From assembly GCA_963602355.1 (NCBI GenBank), contig CAVCIU010000011.1:1-39836 (forward strand): 39,836 bases of DNA, written 5' to 3'. Each line of letters begins with the position of its first letter. Within the stretch, counting starts at the first letter, position 1. This stretch comes from UBA791 sp963602355 (GTDB lineage Bacteria > Cyanobacteriota > Vampirovibrionia > Gastranaerophilales > Gastranaerophilaceae). Shown here one piece after another: positions 6,397 to 16,504 of the stretch. The notes beneath the pieces were generated by a model. The model was not told where the DNA came from. It did no database searches and saw only the letters and a program-made list of their open reading frames with translations. The translations under genes were made by a program, and so were the position numbers.

Positions 6397-8889
6397 ATGT
6401 TTGAAAGATTTACAGAAAAAGCTATAAAAGTTATCATGCTTGCTCAAGAAGAAGCAAGACGTTTAGGTCATAACTTTGTTGGTACTGAACAACTTTTATT
6501 AGGCTTAATCGGTGAAGGTACTGGTGTCGCTGCTAAAACTCTTAAATCTATGGGTATTAACTTAAAAGATGCTAGAGTTGAAGTTGAAAAAATTATCGGC
6601 AGAGGTTCTGGTTTCGTTGCTGTTGAAATCCCATTTACTCCTAGAGCTAAAAGAGTTTTGGAATTGTCATGGGACGAAGCTAGACAATTAGGACATAATT
6701 ACATCGGTACTGAACACTTATTATTAGGTTTAATAAGAGAAGGTGAAGGCGTTGCTGCTAGAGTCCTTGAAAATTCTGGTGTTGATTTGAACAAAATCAG
6801 AAGTAACGTAATTAAAATTTTAGGAGAATCTAAACCTCAACCAGTTTCTTCTGGGGGTAGCAGTTCTTCTTCATCTACAAGCAAGGCTAAAACTCCAAGC
6901 TTAGATGAGTTCGGTACTGATTTAACTCTTGCTGCTGCTGAACAAAGACTTGATCCAGTTGTAGGCAGAGAAAAAGAAATTGAACGTGTAATTCAAATTC
7001 TTGCACGTCGTACTAAAAACAACCCAGTTCTTTTAGGTGAACCTGGTGTTGGTAAAACAGCTGTTGCAGAAGGTTTAGCAACAAGAATCGTTAACGGCGA
7101 TGTTCCAGATATCTTGGACGGCAAAAAAATTATCCAATTAGACATGGGTCTTTTAGTTGCTGGTACTAAATACAGAGGTGAATTTGAAGAACGTCTTAAA
7201 AAAATCATGGACGAAATTCGTCAAGCTGGTAACATTATCTTAGTTATCGATGAAATGCACACATTAATGGGTGCTGGTGCTGCTGAAGGTGCTATCGATG
7301 CAGCTAACATCTTAAAACCTGCTTTATCAAGAGGTGAAATCCAAGTTATCGGTGCAACTACTCTTGATGAATACAGAAAACACATTGAAAAAGATGCTGC
7401 TCTAGAAAGACGTTTCCAATGTGTAATGATTGAAGAACCTTCAATTGACGAAACAATTCAAATCATCAAAGGTTTGAAATCTAAATATGAAGAACACCAC
7501 AAATTAATAATTTCAGATGATGCAATCGTTGCAGCTACAAAATTATCTAGTAAATATATCACTGATAGATTTTTACCAGATAAAGCTATCGACGTTATTG
7601 ATGAAGCAAGTTCAAAAGTTCGCTTATCAGTAAGCAACCTTTCTCCAGAAGGTAAAGAGCTTGAAAAAGAACTTCGTGGAATTATTAAAGAAAAAGAAGA
7701 AGCTATCAGAAATCAAGAATTTGAAAAAGCTTCTGCTTTAAGAGATGACGAAGCTGATTGTAAAGAAAGAATTAGAGAATTAAATGATTCTCTAAGAGAA
7801 GAACAAGAAGCAAATAAACCAGTTGTAACTGAAGAAAATGTTGCAGAAGTTATCTCAACAATGACAGGTGTTCCTGTTACAAAATTAACAGAAGGCGAAA
7901 GCGAAAGACTTCTAAAATTAGAAGATACATTACATGCTAGAGTTATTGGTCAACACGATGCTGTTGTTTCAATTTCAAAAGCAATCAGAAGAGCAAGAGT
8001 TGGTTTGAAATCTCCAAACAGACCAATTGGTAGCTTTATCTTCGCTGGTCCTACTGGTGTTGGTAAAACTGAATTAGCAAAAGCATTAGCAGAAGCTGTA
8101 TTTGGTTCAGAGGACAATATGGTTCGTGTAGATATGTCAGAATTCATGGAAAAACATTCTACATCTAAACTTATTGGTTCTCCTCCAGGTTATGTTGGTT
8201 ATGATGACGGTGGTAGCTTAACTGAAACTATCCGTAAAAAACCTTACTCTGTTATTCTTTTCGACGAAATCGAAAAAGCTCACCCAGATGTATTCAACAT
8301 CATGTTGCAAATTTTAGATGATGGTCGTTTAACAGATGCCAAAGGTCGTCATATCAACTTCAAAAATACAATTATCATCATGACTTCTAACATCGGTGCA
8401 AGCATGATTGCTACTCAATCTAAGCTTGGTTTCACAGTTGCAGAAGACGAAAAGAAAGATAAATACGAAAAACTTAAAGATACTGTTCATGAAGAAATGA
8501 AGAAAGCATTCAGACCAGAATTCTTGAACCGTATTGATGACATCGTTGTATTTGCTCACTTGTCTAAGGAAGAAATTAGACAAATCGCAGACTTAATGAT
8601 GAAGGATTTATTCAAACGTCTTGCTGAACGTGATTTACATATGGAAGTTACTGATGCAGTTAAAGATTTCTTAGCAACCGACGGTTACTCAGAAGCTTAT
8701 GGTGCAAGACCATTAAGAAGATTAATTCAACGTAAAGTTGAAGATACTTTAGCAGAAGAAATCTTGACTAATAAGTACGAAGCTGGCGATACAATCGTTT
8801 TAGATTATAAAGATGGCAAACTTGTATTTTCTAAAAAAGGCGAAGAAGTTGAATCTGAAAAATCAGAAGAAACTGCAAAAGCTGAATAG
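6397..8889 (+). CDS. clpC: ClpC-type AAA+ unfoldase, ATPase subunit of Clp protease
   Basis: 830 residues, typical ClpC length. Two Clp-N repeats cover about residues 1-150 and are followed by a serine-rich linker. The first AAA+ domain has Walker A GEPGVGKTA near residue 214. A UVR-like coiled segment (about 428-465, 'EFEKASALRDDEADCKERI') marks ClpC rather than ClpA or ClpB. The second AAA+ domain has GPTGVGKTE near residue 551, followed by a C-terminal D2-small domain. ClpC unfolds damaged or tagged cytosolic proteins and feeds them to ClpP, which is not in this window. The gene has GAGGAT before the start and its own terminator, so it is monocistronic. No CtsR-like operator was recognised. 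Confidence 0.97.
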   Translation: MFERFTEKAIKVIMLAQEEARRLGHNFVGTEQLLLGLIGEGTGVAAKTLKSMGINLKDARVEVEKIIGRGSGFVAVEIPFTPRAKRVLELSWDEARQLGHNYIGTEHLLLGLIREGEGVAARVLENSGVDLNKIRSNVIKILGESKPQPVSSGGSSSSSSTSKAKTPSLDEFGTDLTLAAAEQRLDPVVGREKEIERVIQILARRTKNNPVLLGEPGVGKTAVAEGLATRIVNGDVPDILDGKKIIQLDMGLLVAGTKYRGEFEERLKKIMDEIRQAGNIILVIDEMHTLMGAGAAEGAIDAANILKPALSRGEIQVIGATTLDEYRKHIEKDAALERRFQCVMIEEPSIDETIQIIKGLKSKYEEHHKLIISDDAIVAATKLSSKYITDRFLPDKAIDVIDEASSKVRLSVSNLSPEGKELEKELRGIIKEKEEAIRNQEFEKASALRDDEADCKERIRELNDSLREEQEANKPVVTEENVAEVISTMTGVPVTKLTEGESERLLKLEDTLHARVIGQHDAVVSISKAIRRARVGLKSPNRPIGSFIFAGPTGVGKTELAKALAEAVFGSEDNMVRVDMSEFMEKHSTSKLIGSPPGYVGYDDGGSLTETIRKKPYSVILFDEIEKAHPDVFNIMLQILDDGRLTDAKGRHINFKNTIIIMTSNIGASMIATQSKLGFTVAEDEKKDKYEKLKDTVHEEMKKAFRPEFLNRIDDIVVFAHLSKEEIRQIADLMMKDLFKRLAERDLHMEVTDAVKDFLATDGYSEAYGARPLRRLIQRKVEDTLAEEILTNKYEAGDTIVLDYKDGKLVFSKKGEEVESEKSEETAKAE

Positions 8890-8913
8890 AATTTACTAAA
8901 TACATAATTTTAA

Positions 8914-8944
8914 AAGGACTAATCGAGAGGTTAGTCTTTTTTTT
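8914..8944 (+). terminator. intrinsic terminator after clpC
   Basis: A stem AAGGACTAA / TTAGTCTTT (one G-T pair) with an 8-base loop is followed by a T-run, 25 bases after the clpC stop. Confidence 0.8.
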
Positions 8945-9020
8945 AATGTTTCTTAAAATCTTTCCCGCATGCTCTTTTTTTTTGTTATTATTCATGAATA
9001 AGGTAATATTTGGGGATAAT

Positions 9021-10208
9021 ATGAAAAAAACAATTATAATCGTTGCATGTGTATTTATTGGTGCTATTTTAGCACGTTTTATAACTTATCAATTTTCTGG
9101 TTTCATGATGATGAAAAAAATGAAAGCTGGTAATACTCCTGCTGTTGCAGTACAAGAAGTTCAAACAAAAAATGTTATAAGAAAATTTGAGGCTCCTGGT
9201 AGAATTCTTTCAGTATCAAGAATTGATATTGTTGCAAGAACAAGCGGTTATTTAACAAAATCATACTTCAAGGAAGGTGATGTTGTTAAAAAAGGACAAG
9301 TTTTATTTGAAATTGAACCACAAGAATATCAATTAGCTGCAAATAAAGCAAAAGCAAATTTAGACAATGCAAGAGCACAATTAAATTATTATAATAAACA
9401 ATTAGTAAGATATGCAGAACTTGTAAAACAAGATTATGTATCAAAAGCTCAATATGACCAAATTTTGGCACAAAGAGATTCATACAAAGCGCAAGTTGCT
9501 TTAAATGATAGTGCATATAGAGATGCTCTTAGAAATTTGAGCTATACTCACGTAAAAGCACCAGTTGACGGTCAAGTTGGTATGATTAACATTACTGTTG
9601 GTAACTATGTAACTCCTTCTTCTGGAGTTTTGACAACAGTAAACAGTGTTGACCCAATTTACGTTTCATTCCCTCTTGATGCTAAAAATTATACTGAGTT
9701 AATGAAGGTTGATAAAGTTGCAGATGTAAATCGTGATGTTGATTTGTATTTCTCATCTGGTTCAAAATATGAACACAAGGGTGTACAAAACTTCCACGAC
9801 AACAAAGTTGATGCAACAACAGGTTCTATCATGATGAGAGCTACTTTCCCTAACCCAGAAGGTTTGTTAATCAACGGTAATTACGCAACTGTATATGTTT
9901 ATTCTAAACAAAGACAAGAATCACCAGTTGTTCCTCAAATCGCTGTTATGGAAAACCCTCAATACAAATATGTTTATAAACTAGATGCTAAAGGTCTTCC
10001 TCAAGTTCAACAAATTGAAACTTTTGGTCAAGAAGGTTCTGATTGGGTTATCAAATCTGGTTTGAAAAAAGGTGATAAGGTTGTAGTTTCAGGTATTCAA
10101 TCAGTTATGCCTGGTAAACCTGTAAGAATTTTATCTGAACAAGAAGTTCAAGAACTAGATGCGAAAGCTAGTGAGAAAGCTTCTGAAGATAAAAATAATA
10201 AAAAGTAA
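9021..10208 (+). CDS. RND efflux periplasmic adaptor (AcrA/MexA, HlyD family)
   Basis: 395 residues from ATG 9021. GGGGA lies 5 bases upstream of this ATG, and it begins with a normal membrane anchor (IIIVACVFIGAIL), so it is preferred to the in-frame ATG at 8946. Order of parts: an N-terminal transmembrane anchor, a lipoyl half near 'VKKGQVLFEIEPQEY', a long alpha-hairpin (about residues 110-180, rich in Ala, Gln and Lys), the second lipoyl half 'VKAPVDGQVGMINI', then beta-barrel and membrane-proximal domains. It bridges the inner-membrane pump and outer-membrane channel encoded directly downstream. The C-terminal tail is Lys/Glu/Asn-rich and disordered. Confidence 0.95.
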   Translation: MKKTIIIVACVFIGAILARFITYQFSGFMMMKKMKAGNTPAVAVQEVQTKNVIRKFEAPGRILSVSRIDIVARTSGYLTKSYFKEGDVVKKGQVLFEIEPQEYQLAANKAKANLDNARAQLNYYNKQLVRYAELVKQDYVSKAQYDQILAQRDSYKAQVALNDSAYRDALRNLSYTHVKAPVDGQVGMINITVGNYVTPSSGVLTTVNSVDPIYVSFPLDAKNYTELMKVDKVADVNRDVDLYFSSGSKYEHKGVQNFHDNKVDATTGSIMMRATFPNPEGLLINGNYATVYVYSKQRQESPVVPQIAVMENPQYKYVYKLDAKGLPQVQQIETFGQEGSDWVIKSGLKKGDKVVVSGIQSVMPGKPVRILSEQEVQELDAKASEKASEDKNNKK

Positions 10209-10233
10209 GAAATTAATTAGGTAGAGAAAATAA

Positions 10234-13200
10234 ATGGCCGAAGAAAATAAAAATAATTCAACATCACAAAATAATAATGCAAATCCATTTGTAAATAGAC
10301 CAAAATTTGCGATAGTTATCTCATTAACTATCGTACTTGCAGGTTTAATTACAATGATTGGTCTTCCATTGGAAGATTATCCGTCAATCACACCTCCTCA
10401 AGTTGTTGTATCAGCAACATATACAGGTGCGAGTGCTGACGTAGTAAGAGATACAGTTGCAGCTCCTCTTGAGGCTCAATTGAACGGGGTTGAAGATATG
10501 ATTTATATGTCATCAACTTCTCAAAACGGTTCCTATGAACTTACAATTTACTTCAAGGTTGGTACTGACCCTGATATGGCGGTAATCAACGTAAACAACA
10601 GATTACAACTTGTAACTCCACGTTTGCCTAGTGAAGTTAGAACTTACGGTATGACGGTTAAGAAAAGACGTGGTGGTCCTGGTGTTTTGATGGTATCTAT
10701 GACATCACCAAACAATGCGTTTGACTCTCTATATTTAGCAAACTATGCTTCTATTTATGTAAAAGATGAACTTGCTCGTATTGAGGGTGCCAGTGATGTA
10801 AATGTTTATGGTGCAGCTTCTTATTCTATGAGAGTTTGGTTAGATCCTGTTAAAATGGCTAACTATAAATTATCTGCATCAGAAGTTATTGCTGCAATTC
10901 AAGCTCAAAACACTCAAGCTGCAGTTGGGGACTTGGGTGCTGAACCTTTAAAAGAACATAAAGATATTAAAATTACACTACGTACAAAAGGTCGTTTGAC
11001 TGATGTTAAACAATTTGAAGATATCGTTGTTTACTCTAATACCGATGGTTCAAACGTAAAACTTAAAGATATTTCAAGAATTGAACTAGGTGCTGAAAAC
11101 TATGCAAGTGGTTCGTACATCGGTGGTAAATCTTCTGCCTTGATTGTTATTAAACAGTTACCAGAAGCAAACTCTATCGATTTGGCAAACAAATCTGCTA
11201 AGAGATTAAAAGAATTAAGTAAGAGTTTCCCAAAAGGTATGGAATATAAGATTGAACACGATGAGACTGAATTCATTCGTGAGTCAATTAAAGAGGTAGA
11301 ATATGCTATCGCAATTGCAGTTGCACTTGTTGCAGCAGTAACATATTTATTCTTAGGTTCTGCAAGAGCTGCATTTATTCCTCTTTGTGCAATTCCAGTA
11401 TCATTGATTGGGGTATTTATTTTCGTAGGTTTATTCGGATTTTCAATAAACTTGTTGATGCTGTTCGGTTTAGTACTGGCGGTAGGTCTGGTAGTAGATG
11501 ATGCTATCGTTGTACTGGAAAATGCTCAGCGACATATTCAGATGGGTAAAGATAAGAAAGAAGCTACTATTATTACTATGATTGAGGTAACAGGTGCTAT
11601 TGTTGCAACAACATTGGTATTGATGGCTGTATTCGTTCCCGTATGTTTCATTCCTGGTATTAATGGTCAAATGTTTAGACAATTTGCTGTTTGTATTGCT
11701 TGTTCAATGGGCTTGTCTGCGATTGTTGCGCTTTCATTATCACCTGCATTATGTGCAATGATTTTGAAAAATGGCGATGCTTACGAAGAAGAAAAAGAAT
11801 ATATCAAGAAATTTAATGAATGGTTTAATAAAGTTAGAGAACAATATTTACATGCTGTTCACTACTTTGTAGATTCACCAAAACACACAATGGTAACTTT
11901 GGGTTCATTGATTGTTGTTGCTTTAGTAATTTCACATATCATTCCAACAGGTTTCATTCCTCAAGAAGACCAAGGTGCGGTATTTGCGCAAATCCAATTG
12001 CCAGACGGTGCTTCAACATTAAGAACAAAAGAGGTTGCAACTACTGTTGAAAAAGGTATTAATGAAATTCCGGGGGTTGAACAAACAATTAACATCATTG
12101 GTTTTGCGGGTGAAAATACAGCATTTATTGTTGCGCAGTTAGAACCTTGGTCAAAACGTGGACGTAAGGAATCTTCTGATGCTGTAGTTGCAAATATTAG
12201 GGCAAGATTTTCTAACTTCCCTGCTGCAAAAGTTGTAGCCTTCCAACCTACATCAATTCCAGGTTTAGGTTCATTCGGTGGTTTTGAATACCAATTACTT
12301 GATAAAGGTGATAGATCTCCTCAAGAATTGTATGATGAATCATTGAAACTTATTCGTGCAGCAAATATGGATAAGAGTTTGACATCTGTATTCTCAACTT
12401 ATACTGCGACATTACCACAAATTTTGGTTAAGGTTGATGAACAACAAGCTATGGCTCAAAATGTTTCAGTAAGTGAAATTTACAAAACTATGGCAGCTGT
12501 TTATGGTACAACATACGTAAACGACTTTAACAAATTCGGTCGTGTATATCGTGTAATGTTACAAGCTGATGCTGATTATAGAACAGCAGAACCAGATTTG
12601 AAGAGATTATTTGTTAAAAATAATAGAGGTGATATGGTTCCATTATCATCTATGGTTAAGTTTGAACCAATCGTTGGACCTTATAGTTTGACAAGATTTA
12701 ATATGTACAATGCCGTAACAATCAACGGTCAAGGTGCAGGAAGTACTTCTTCTGGTCAAGCAATGAAGGCTATGGCAAATCTTTCTGATAAAATTTTACC
12801 AAAAGATATGGGCTTTGCTTGGTCTGGTAGTTCTCAACAAGAACAAGAATCTACAGGTCAAATCGGCTTTATCTTGGCATTATGTTTCACATTCGTATAC
12901 TTATTCCTAGTTGCGTTATACGAGAGCTGGACATTACCGATTGCCGTTATGTTAATCGCTCCGGTATCAATGGTTGGCGCCTTATTTGCTCAATATGTTG
13001 CTGGTTATACATTAGACTTGTACTGTCAAATCGGTCTTGTTGTATTGATTGGTTTAAGTACAAAACAAGCTATTCTAATTATTGAGTTTGCGAAGGAAGC
13101 CTTTGAGCGAAACGGCGGAGATGAGGTTGCCGCAGCAATGGAAGCCGCACAATTAAGATTTAGAGCCGTTATGATGACAAATATTGCGTTCATCTTAGGG

Positions 13201-13401
13201 GTTGTTCCATTAATCTTTGCATCAGGTGCAGGTTCTGTAAGTAGACACTCTGTTGGTATGACAGTATTCGGTGGTATGATTGCCGTAGCATTTGCAGGTA
13301 CAATGCTTGTTCCAGCATTCTTCGTTTGTGTTCAAAGAATGAAGAGACTTTCTCATAACTATATTGAAAAAAGAAAAGAGGCTAAAAATGAAAATAAATA
13401 A
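10234..13401 (+). CDS. RND multidrug efflux pump, inner-membrane transporter (AcrB/MexB-type, HAE1)
   Basis: 1055 residues, the usual HAE-1 size, with two repeated halves each made of a large periplasmic loop and a transmembrane bundle. The proton-relay residues are visible: the Asp pair in 'VGLVVDDAIVVLENA' (TM4) and the Lys in 'STKQAILIIEFAKEA' (TM10). The N-terminus is unusual in carrying about 20 hydrophilic, Asn/Gln-rich residues before the first membrane helix. It starts 25 bases after the adaptor gene and overlaps the TolC-like gene by 14 bases, so the complete tripartite pump is one operon. Substrates (drugs, bile acids, lipids) cannot be told from sequence, and no local TetR/MarR-type repressor gene is present. 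Confidence 0.97.
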   Translation: MAEENKNNSTSQNNNANPFVNRPKFAIVISLTIVLAGLITMIGLPLEDYPSITPPQVVVSATYTGASADVVRDTVAAPLEAQLNGVEDMIYMSSTSQNGSYELTIYFKVGTDPDMAVINVNNRLQLVTPRLPSEVRTYGMTVKKRRGGPGVLMVSMTSPNNAFDSLYLANYASIYVKDELARIEGASDVNVYGAASYSMRVWLDPVKMANYKLSASEVIAAIQAQNTQAAVGDLGAEPLKEHKDIKITLRTKGRLTDVKQFEDIVVYSNTDGSNVKLKDISRIELGAENYASGSYIGGKSSALIVIKQLPEANSIDLANKSAKRLKELSKSFPKGMEYKIEHDETEFIRESIKEVEYAIAIAVALVAAVTYLFLGSARAAFIPLCAIPVSLIGVFIFVGLFGFSINLLMLFGLVLAVGLVVDDAIVVLENAQRHIQMGKDKKEATIITMIEVTGAIVATTLVLMAVFVPVCFIPGINGQMFRQFAVCIACSMGLSAIVALSLSPALCAMILKNGDAYEEEKEYIKKFNEWFNKVREQYLHAVHYFVDSPKHTMVTLGSLIVVALVISHIIPTGFIPQEDQGAVFAQIQLPDGASTLRTKEVATTVEKGINEIPGVEQTINIIGFAGENTAFIVAQLEPWSKRGRKESSDAVVANIRARFSNFPAAKVVAFQPTSIPGLGSFGGFEYQLLDKGDRSPQELYDESLKLIRAANMDKSLTSVFSTYTATLPQILVKVDEQQAMAQNVSVSEIYKTMAAVYGTTYVNDFNKFGRVYRVMLQADADYRTAEPDLKRLFVKNNRGDMVPLSSMVKFEPIVGPYSLTRFNMYNAVTINGQGAGSTSSGQAMKAMANLSDKILPKDMGFAWSGSSQQEQESTGQIGFILALCFTFVYLFLVALYESWTLPIAVMLIAPVSMVGALFAQYVAGYTLDLYCQIGLVVLIGLSTKQAILIIEFAKEAFERNGGDEVAAAMEAAQLRFRAVMMTNIAFILGVVPLIFASGAGSVSRHSVGMTVFGGMIAVAFAGTMLVPAFFVCVQRMKRLSHNYIEKRKEAKNENK

Positions 13402-14854
13402 CAAAATTTTATTATTAGCTTTAGTTCTTATGTTGTCGTTATCTACTTGTTTTGCAAGTGATAATAAAAAAGATGACAATGCTAACATTAAAAACATCGG
13501 AAATGTAATTAAAAAAGAAGAATATCCAAATTCAGAACACGTAGCTCCTGTTGTAAACAAACAACAAGGCGAAGACACTTATGTTGTTGAAGGTTCTGTT
13601 GAAAAAAATATTGATATTACATTAAACGAATGTATAAGATTTGCTCTTGGTAATAATCCTAGAATTAGAGAGGCAATGGAAGATATTATTGCTTCTGATG
13701 CAAGAGTAAGACAAGCCTGGTCAAACTGGTTCCCTCAATTAAACTGGCAAACTGGTTATACAAGAATTAAACAATTACAATTAGCAGACTTATTAGGTAG
13801 TGGCGGTGCTAGACCTTATAACTACTATGTTTTAGGTCAAATCTCTTTGTCTGAAATGCTTTATGATTTTGGTGTAACACAAAACAAAGTTACTATCCAA
13901 AAGTTAGAAAGAGATGCTTATAAAATCAATTTAACTTCAACAATTAACGACGTAATTATGAATGTTAAAAATGATTACTATAATCTTTTATATGCTTATG
14001 ACAGACGTGATGTTGCAGAAGATACTGTTAAAAAGTTTGAAATGTTCTATAATCAAGCAAAAGCATTCTATGAAATTGGTACAAATCCAAAAGTTGACGT
14101 TACAATTGCAGAAGTTAATTTAAGTAATGCTAAATTAGAACTTATTCAAGCAAACAATGCGGTTGATATTGCAGTTGCTAAGTTGAATAATTCTATCGGC
14201 TTACCATACAGAACTCAATATAACGTAAGAGAAAGATTACAATACTATCCTGTTACTGTAACTTTAGATGATGCGGTTTCAATTGCTGAAAAATCAAGAC
14301 CTGATTTATTGATTTTAGAAAAACAAGTAGAAGCAGCAAAACAAAATTGGAAATTAGCTAAAAAAGCTTATTATCCAAACATTTCTGTTGAAGGTCAAGT
14401 TGCAGTTGGTGGTAAGAATCCGACATCTACCTATGGTTATAACTTGGGTGGATATTTGAACTTCCCTACTGTTAACGGTATGTTGATTAAAAATCAAATT
14501 AAAGAAGCAAGAGCTAGTTATGATAGAGAAATGGCAAGAGCTGAATCTTCAAGAAACAATATTTTCTTAGAAATTCAACAAGCGTATTACACTTTAGATG
14601 AAAAGAAAAGCCAAATTCCAGTTGCATTCTTGAACGTTAAAAAAGCAAAAGAAAACTATGAATTATCATACGGCAGATATAAAGTAGGCGTTGGTAATCC
14701 TACAGAACTTAAAGATGCGCAAGTATCTTACCAAAATGCTCAATTATCTTACTATAACACTCTTTATCAATACAATTCAGCAAGAGCTCAGTTAGAAAAA
14801 GCTATCGGTAGAAACCTTGTTGATAAAGATATGGTTATTAATTTAGAGAAGTAA
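13388..14854 (+). CDS. TolC-like outer-membrane efflux channel (OEP family)
   Basis: 488 residues from ATG 13388. GAGG at 13378-13381 and the classical signal peptide (KINNKILLLALVLMLSLSTCFA, probable cut before SDNK) support this start over the ATG at 13364. Two outer-membrane-efflux repeats follow, each with a long alpha-helical hairpin ('LNECIRFALGNNPRIREA' opens the first, 'LDDAVSIAEKSRPDLLIL' the second). The protein should form the trimeric channel docking with the adaptor and pump encoded upstream. Its 3' end overlaps the convergent tlyA gene by 17 bases and no terminator is visible between them. Confidence 0.95.
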   Translation: MKINNKILLLALVLMLSLSTCFASDNKKDDNANIKNIGNVIKKEEYPNSEHVAPVVNKQQGEDTYVVEGSVEKNIDITLNECIRFALGNNPRIREAMEDIIASDARVRQAWSNWFPQLNWQTGYTRIKQLQLADLLGSGGARPYNYYVLGQISLSEMLYDFGVTQNKVTIQKLERDAYKINLTSTINDVIMNVKNDYYNLLYAYDRRDVAEDTVKKFEMFYNQAKAFYEIGTNPKVDVTIAEVNLSNAKLELIQANNAVDIAVAKLNNSIGLPYRTQYNVRERLQYYPVTVTLDDAVSIAEKSRPDLLILEKQVEAAKQNWKLAKKAYYPNISVEGQVAVGGKNPTSTYGYNLGGYLNFPTVNGMLIKNQIKEARASYDREMARAESSRNNIFLEIQQAYYTLDEKKSQIPVAFLNVKKAKENYELSYGRYKVGVGNPTELKDAQVSYQNAQLSYYNTLYQYNSARAQLEKAIGRNLVDKDMVINLEK

Positions 14855-15647
14855 ACGCATCTTGAACAATTTGTTCTGGGATAATTTCATTGTCCAATTC
14901 TTTATCAGATAGTAAAATTAGATATTCAATGTTGCCGTGAGGGCCTTTTATTGGTGAATATGTTAGGTCATTAATTTTTAGGTCTAAACTTCTGGCATGA
15001 GAAATGACGTTGTTTATAATATCAAGGTGCACTTTTGGATTTCTTACCACTCCACCTTTTTCGACAAGGTCTTTTCCTGCTTCAAATTGAGGTTTGATTA
15101 AACACACCATTTGAAAATCTTTTTCACGAATTAGTTTTTTGAAATTTTCTAAAACTTTTGTTAATGAGATAAAAGACACATCGCAAACAAGAAGCTCTGC
15201 TTTTTCGTCGTTTTCATCATAAACTTCATTTAATTCACAATTTTTTAAATTACAGCCTTCAATGACCTTTACTTGTTTGTGTGAACGAAATTTCCAGTCA
15301 ATTTGGTTGTGTCCAACGTCAACTGAATAAACAAACTTAGCGCCATTTTGAAGTAAGCAATCTGTAAAGCCGCCTGTTGATGCGCCTGCATCAAGACAAA
15401 TTTTGCCTTCGGTTTTTACGTCAAATGCTTTTAATGCTTTTTCTAATTTAAAGCCACCTCTTGATACATAAGGCATTGATTTTACTCGGATTTCATATTC
15501 TTTTTCTGTGTTAATTTGATATCCAGCTTTTGTAATTCTTTCGTCATTGATTAACACATCGCCCGCTAAGATTGCTGATGAGGCTTTGCTTTTGTTTTCA
15601 AAGTATCCTAAGCTTACTAAATATGTATCAAGTCTTTCTTTTTTCAA
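14838..15647 (-). CDS. tlyA: TlyA-family rRNA 2'-O-methyltransferase (S4 + FtsJ-like)
   Basis: 269 residues. The N-terminal S4 RNA-binding domain ('RLDTYLVSLGYFENKSKA') is followed by 'YVSRGGFKLEKAL' and an FtsJ-type methyltransferase domain with motif I 'DAGASTGGFTDCLLQ' and 'SVDVGHNQIDWKFR', the TlyA hallmark. Relatives methylate 16S/23S rRNA riboses; the haemolysin name is historical. The ATG overlaps the end of tatD by 4 bases, so it is co-translated with tatD. Confidence 0.95.
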   Translation of the reverse strand: MKKERLDTYLVSLGYFENKSKASSAILAGDVLINDERITKAGYQINTEKEYEIRVKSMPYVSRGGFKLEKALKAFDVKTEGKICLDAGASTGGFTDCLLQNGAKFVYSVDVGHNQIDWKFRSHKQVKVIEGCNLKNCELNEVYDENDEKAELLVCDVSFISLTKVLENFKKLIREKDFQMVCLIKPQFEAGKDLVEKGGVVRNPKVHLDIINNVISHARSLDLKINDLTYSPIKGPHGNIEYLILLSDKELDNEIIPEQIVQDAFTSLN

Positions 15648-16420
15648 AATCCAAATACCTTATGTGCATTATTTGTAGTTACTTCCATAATATGTTCCAC
15701 AGAAGTTTCACGTAATTTTGCAATTTCTTCTGCTACAAGTCTTGTGTATGCCGGTTGATTTGTTGTTCCACGATATGGGTGAGGAGTTAAATATGGTGCA
15801 TCTGTTTCTAGTAGTAGATAATTTTCATCAATATTTTGTGCAACCTCTTTCATTTTCTTTGCGTTTTTAAAGGTTACAACACCTCCGATTGAAATAAACC
15901 AGCCTTCCTTTATACATTCATTTGCAAATTCTAAACTACCTGAAAAACAGTGCATAATTACTTTTGAATTATTTTCTTTGTATTCTTTTATGATATCAAA
16001 AGTATCTTTATGTGCTTCTCTATCGTGAACATTTATTGGTAGATTTAGTTCATTTGCAAGTTTAATTTGTTTTATAAAAATATCTTTTTGTAAATCAATA
16101 AAAGTTTTATCCCAGTAGTAATCAAGCCCGATTTCGCCTATGCCGATAATTTTTTTGTTTTGAGAAACTTTTTCTCTGATTTCATCTAAAATATCATCAG
16201 TCCAAGTTTTTGCTTCTTCTGGGAAAACTCCTAACATTCCGTAAACTTGTTCGTGTGTATTAGAAAGTTCTATGATTTTATCAAAACTTTTTACATCTGC
16301 AGCAGGGATAATTATTTTTTTGACGTCATTCTCCCTTGCGTTTTTCAATATTTCCTCTAGTGAAATATCTTCTATCATATCAATATGCGAATGTGTATCT
16401 ACAATGTAATTATTTTCCAT
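15644..16420 (-). CDS. tatD: TatD-family metal-dependent hydrolase/DNase
   Basis: 258 residues, normal for the family. Metal ligands are visible in order: DTHSHID (H10, H12), the Glu in 'GIGEIGLDYY', the His in 'VHDREAH' and 'MHCFSGS', and the Asp in 'LETDAPYL'. Family members are 3'-5' exonucleases or deoxyribonucleases involved in DNA repair and turnover. It heads a tatD-tlyA operon. There is no Shine-Dalgarno site: the ATG follows an extended -10 box by 6 bases, implying a leaderless mRNA. Confidence 0.95.
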   Translation of the reverse strand: MENNYIVDTHSHIDMIEDISLEEILKNARENDVKKIIIPAADVKSFDKIIELSNTHEQVYGMLGVFPEEAKTWTDDILDEIREKVSQNKKIIGIGEIGLDYYWDKTFIDLQKDIFIKQIKLANELNLPINVHDREAHKDTFDIIKEYKENNSKVIMHCFSGSLEFANECIKEGWFISIGGVVTFKNAKKMKEVAQNIDENYLLLETDAPYLTPHPYRGTTNQPAYTRLVAEEIAKLRETSVEHIMEVTTNNAHKVFGF

Positions 16421-16426
16421 AAAAAA

Positions 16427-16435
16427 ATTATAACA
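16427..16435 (-). promoter_or_regulatory. extended -10 promoter of tatD-tlyA, leaderless configuration
   Basis: On the minus strand TG-T-TATAAT (TATAAT at 16427-16432) is followed by six bases and then the ATG at 16420. Transcription would start at or within a base of the initiation codon. A perfect palindrome (16445-16460) overlaps the -35 position. Confidence 0.65.
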
Positions 16436-16444
16436 TGAATATTT

Positions 16445-16460
16445 TGTTACAAAAGTAACA
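16445..16460. promoter_or_regulatory. candidate operator palindrome TGTTAC-AAAA-GTAACA
   Basis: A perfect 6+6 inverted repeat with a 4-base spacer lies at the expected -35 region of the tatD promoter, and about 40 bases upstream of the possible plus-strand transcription start near 16505. Its symmetry and location fit a dimeric repressor site; the regulator is unknown. Confidence 0.45.
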
Positions 16461-16504
16461 CAAATGTTATAAACTGAAAAAATAGTGGTATTTATAGTAT
16501 ATAT

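Noticed and set aside
8946..9020. N-terminal extension of the RND adaptor
   Set aside because: The ATG at 9021 has GGGGA at good spacing and gives a normal membrane anchor; the extension overlaps the clpC terminator region.
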